NCBI RefSeq assembly: GCF_002007485.1
Contig: NZ_CP015820.1
Span: forward strand, 1,860,001-1,924,000
Reading direction: 5' to 3'
Length of the DNA stretch: 64,000 nucleotides
Source: Ditibartonella apihabitans
Lineage (GTDB): Bacteria > Pseudomonadota > Alphaproteobacteria > Rhizobiales > Rhizobiaceae
Made by a program: the position numbers and the translations under genes. Positions within the stretch are counted from its first letter, which is position 1, and every line of letters begins with the position of its first letter. Below the pieces are notes generated by a model. It was not told the DNA's origin. It ran no database searches and was given only the letters and a program-made list of their open reading frames with translations. Shown piece after piece: positions 62,467-64,000 of this stretch.

Positions 62467-63957
62467 ATGAAAAAATCAACCGACATGTCTATTGCGACAA
62501 TCCGTTTTTTGCGGGCTAAAATATGCCGCTTGATGGCGGTTTTCATTGTCGTTCTATTGTTGAATTTGTCTATATCAAAGCCGGAGGCGATAGCCGGTGA
62601 TGATTTTTCTGATTACACATTGGACAAGGTGGTGGTTTTAATGCGCCATGGCGTGCGCCCGCAAAACGACACCGCAAAACTCGATCAAGCAACCGGCAAG
62701 AAATGGTCGCAATGGTTAGTTCCAGACGGCAATTTGAGCGGCCATGGATACGCCGGTATCGTCGACCAATCCCGCTATATGTTTGAAAACTGGAAAAGCG
62801 AAGGCCTTGCACTCTCCTCCCCTTGCCCGAAAAAAAATGAAGTCTTCATCTGGGCAAGCCCTATCGAGCGGACTGTTGCAACAGCGCAAGCTTTAACCGA
62901 CGGGATGTTTCCCGGATGCGGTATAACGCCAAGCCATTTGCCGCTTCAAAAAAAAGACCCGCTTTTTCAATCTGTGGAAATGGGGCTGGCGCGACCGGAC
63001 CCGAAAAAGGTTGACAATGAAGTGATGGAAGCCATGGGCGGCTCGCCCGAAAAAGCGGCACAAAAATATGCCGATGATGTGGCGCTATTGCGCCAAACCG
63101 TGTGTGGCAAAAAACCGAAAGACTGCCAATTTCTGGATGAACAATGGGGCTTCAAAAAAACAAAATCCGGAAAATACAAATTGACCGGCCCTGTCTCGTC
63201 TGCCAGTGCAATTTCGGAGACAATCCGCTTGCAATATAGTGAGGGATTACCCCTTCATGATGTGGCATTCGGGCACGTAAAAAATGCGGGCGATGTGTTG
63301 AAGCTCATGAGCCTTCATGCGGCAAAATATGATCTTCTCGACAATACAATGGAAATTGCAAGAACCGGCGGCAATATTTTAATGCATGAAATAACCGATA
63401 GCCTTATTGCCGGTAGCGTGGCGGAAAATGAAGAAAGCTATCCAGAACTCGGGTCCCCTCTTGTTATATTTGTTGGCCACGACACCAATATTTCACAAAT
63501 CAAAACCATATTGGATTTTCATTGGAAACTTGCTTCCTATCCGGCAGACGATATTCCCCCCGGTGGCATGTTGATATTCAAGCGTTATAAAAATAACAAA
63601 ACCGGCCGCTTGGCTGTGCAATTGTCATTTGCTGCGCGAACACTTGACGAATGGCGGTTTTTAACGCCACTTTCAGAGAAAAACCCGATTGCCCGCGAAA
63701 TTTATACCAATCCGGAATGCAGTTTATCCGGAAAAGATGAAACCGGCAGAATGGACGAGAAAGGGGATAAAACGCCGGAAAAAGCAAAGGGTGTTAAAGC
63801 ACCGGAAAAACAGGAGAGCGCCAAAACACCGCAAAAAAACGAAAGCGCGAACAGTGGTGCTTCTGATCTTGGGACGCTTTGTGATCTTGAAACTTTTGTG
63901 AGCCTCTATCGTGATAAACTTGACGATATTCCCGATGACCTTCCGCTATTCAAATGA
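62467..63957 (+). CDS. histidine acid phosphatase (AppA/Agp-like), secreted
   Basis: A 496-aa periplasmic acid phosphatase of the histidine-phosphatase clan branch 2 (phytase/glucose-1-phosphatase type). The signal peptide lies near residues 18-42 (LMAVFIVVLLLNLSISKPEA). The catalytic motif VVLMRHGVRPQND has the phospho-acceptor His, and the proton-donor motif is FVGHDTNIS. Cysteines are spaced for disulfides. Near residues 425-470 it has an unusual Lys/Glu/Pro/Gln-rich linker (KTPEKAKGVKAPEKQESAKT) before a final Cys-containing segment. I start at ATG 62467, directly before the basic signal n-region; the open frame extends to a GTG at 62335. Substrate could be phytate or sugar phosphates. 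Confidence 0.88.
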   Translation: MKKSTDMSIATIRFLRAKICRLMAVFIVVLLLNLSISKPEAIAGDDFSDYTLDKVVVLMRHGVRPQNDTAKLDQATGKKWSQWLVPDGNLSGHGYAGIVDQSRYMFENWKSEGLALSSPCPKKNEVFIWASPIERTVATAQALTDGMFPGCGITPSHLPLQKKDPLFQSVEMGLARPDPKKVDNEVMEAMGGSPEKAAQKYADDVALLRQTVCGKKPKDCQFLDEQWGFKKTKSGKYKLTGPVSSASAISETIRLQYSEGLPLHDVAFGHVKNAGDVLKLMSLHAAKYDLLDNTMEIARTGGNILMHEITDSLIAGSVAENEESYPELGSPLVIFVGHDTNISQIKTILDFHWKLASYPADDIPPGGMLIFKRYKNNKTGRLAVQLSFAARTLDEWRFLTPLSEKNPIAREIYTNPECSLSGKDETGRMDEKGDKTPEKAKGVKAPEKQESAKTPQKNESANSGASDLGTLCDLETFVSLYRDKLDDIPDDLPLFK

Positions 63958-64000
63958 GGCTTTATTGGTTTGAAGATGGTTTTACAATTTTTTTAAAGAG

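Overview
The window looks like the chromosome of an alphaproteobacterium of the order Hyphomicrobiales (Rhizobiales), plausibly a host-associated Bartonella-like lineage. This is inferred from gene families and neighbourhoods (an AcrR/BepR-type regulator, rplU-rpmA-GNAT order, a urate-to-ureidoglycolate gene set, a moderate and uneven GC content, many decaying genes). No 16S rRNA gene is present, so the assignment is tentative.

Layout. 1-10.4 kb: TetR regulator with an AcrR-like operator and the start of a divergent gene, pgi, a two-gene RND efflux operon, an orphan histidine kinase and tRNA-Arg(ACG). 11.4-18.8 kb: an island of small lipoproteins whose core is seven tandem ~700 bp units, each a ~116-residue lipoprotein preceded by a short ORF that is intact in one unit and decayed in the others. 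The arrangement resembles displaced toxin-tip/immunity cassettes. 18.8-28.5 kb: aspA behind a chimeric remnant (IclR DNA-binding domain joined to the tail of an amino-acid ABC ATPase), AhpD-like and DoxX-like genes, an MFS exporter (frameshifted at its end) with an ATP-grasp ligase and a MocR regulator, and membrane proteins of unknown role. 28.7-42.4 kb: two Tat-signal oxidoreductases, a transporter, then purine catabolism (uraH, uraD, allA, puuE, a flavin monooxygenase, an NMT1-type ABC importer, a LysR regulator, ureidoglycine aminohydrolase). 42.6-50 kb: ParDE toxin-antitoxin, dipeptidase, and three drug-type transporters.

49.98-62.2 kb: a type II-C CRISPR-Cas locus in unusual shape. Five array segments (about 45 repeats of 36 bp, about 40 spacers) lie on both sides of rplU, rpmA, a GNAT gene and tRNA-Ser(CGA). 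cas9 (1092 aa, all catalytic residues present) and a divergent tracrRNA look intact, whereas cas1 has two frameshifts and cas2 an in-frame TGA. Three distal arrays each end in a copy of the leader followed by a decayed 3' end of cas2, and a membrane-anchored WYL-domain gene sits between the last two arrays. Each repeat contains a plausible sigma70 promoter directing transcription toward the leader. The reading is a system that can probably still interfere but no longer acquire spacers, with a history of repeated locus duplication.

The window ends with a secreted histidine acid phosphatase.
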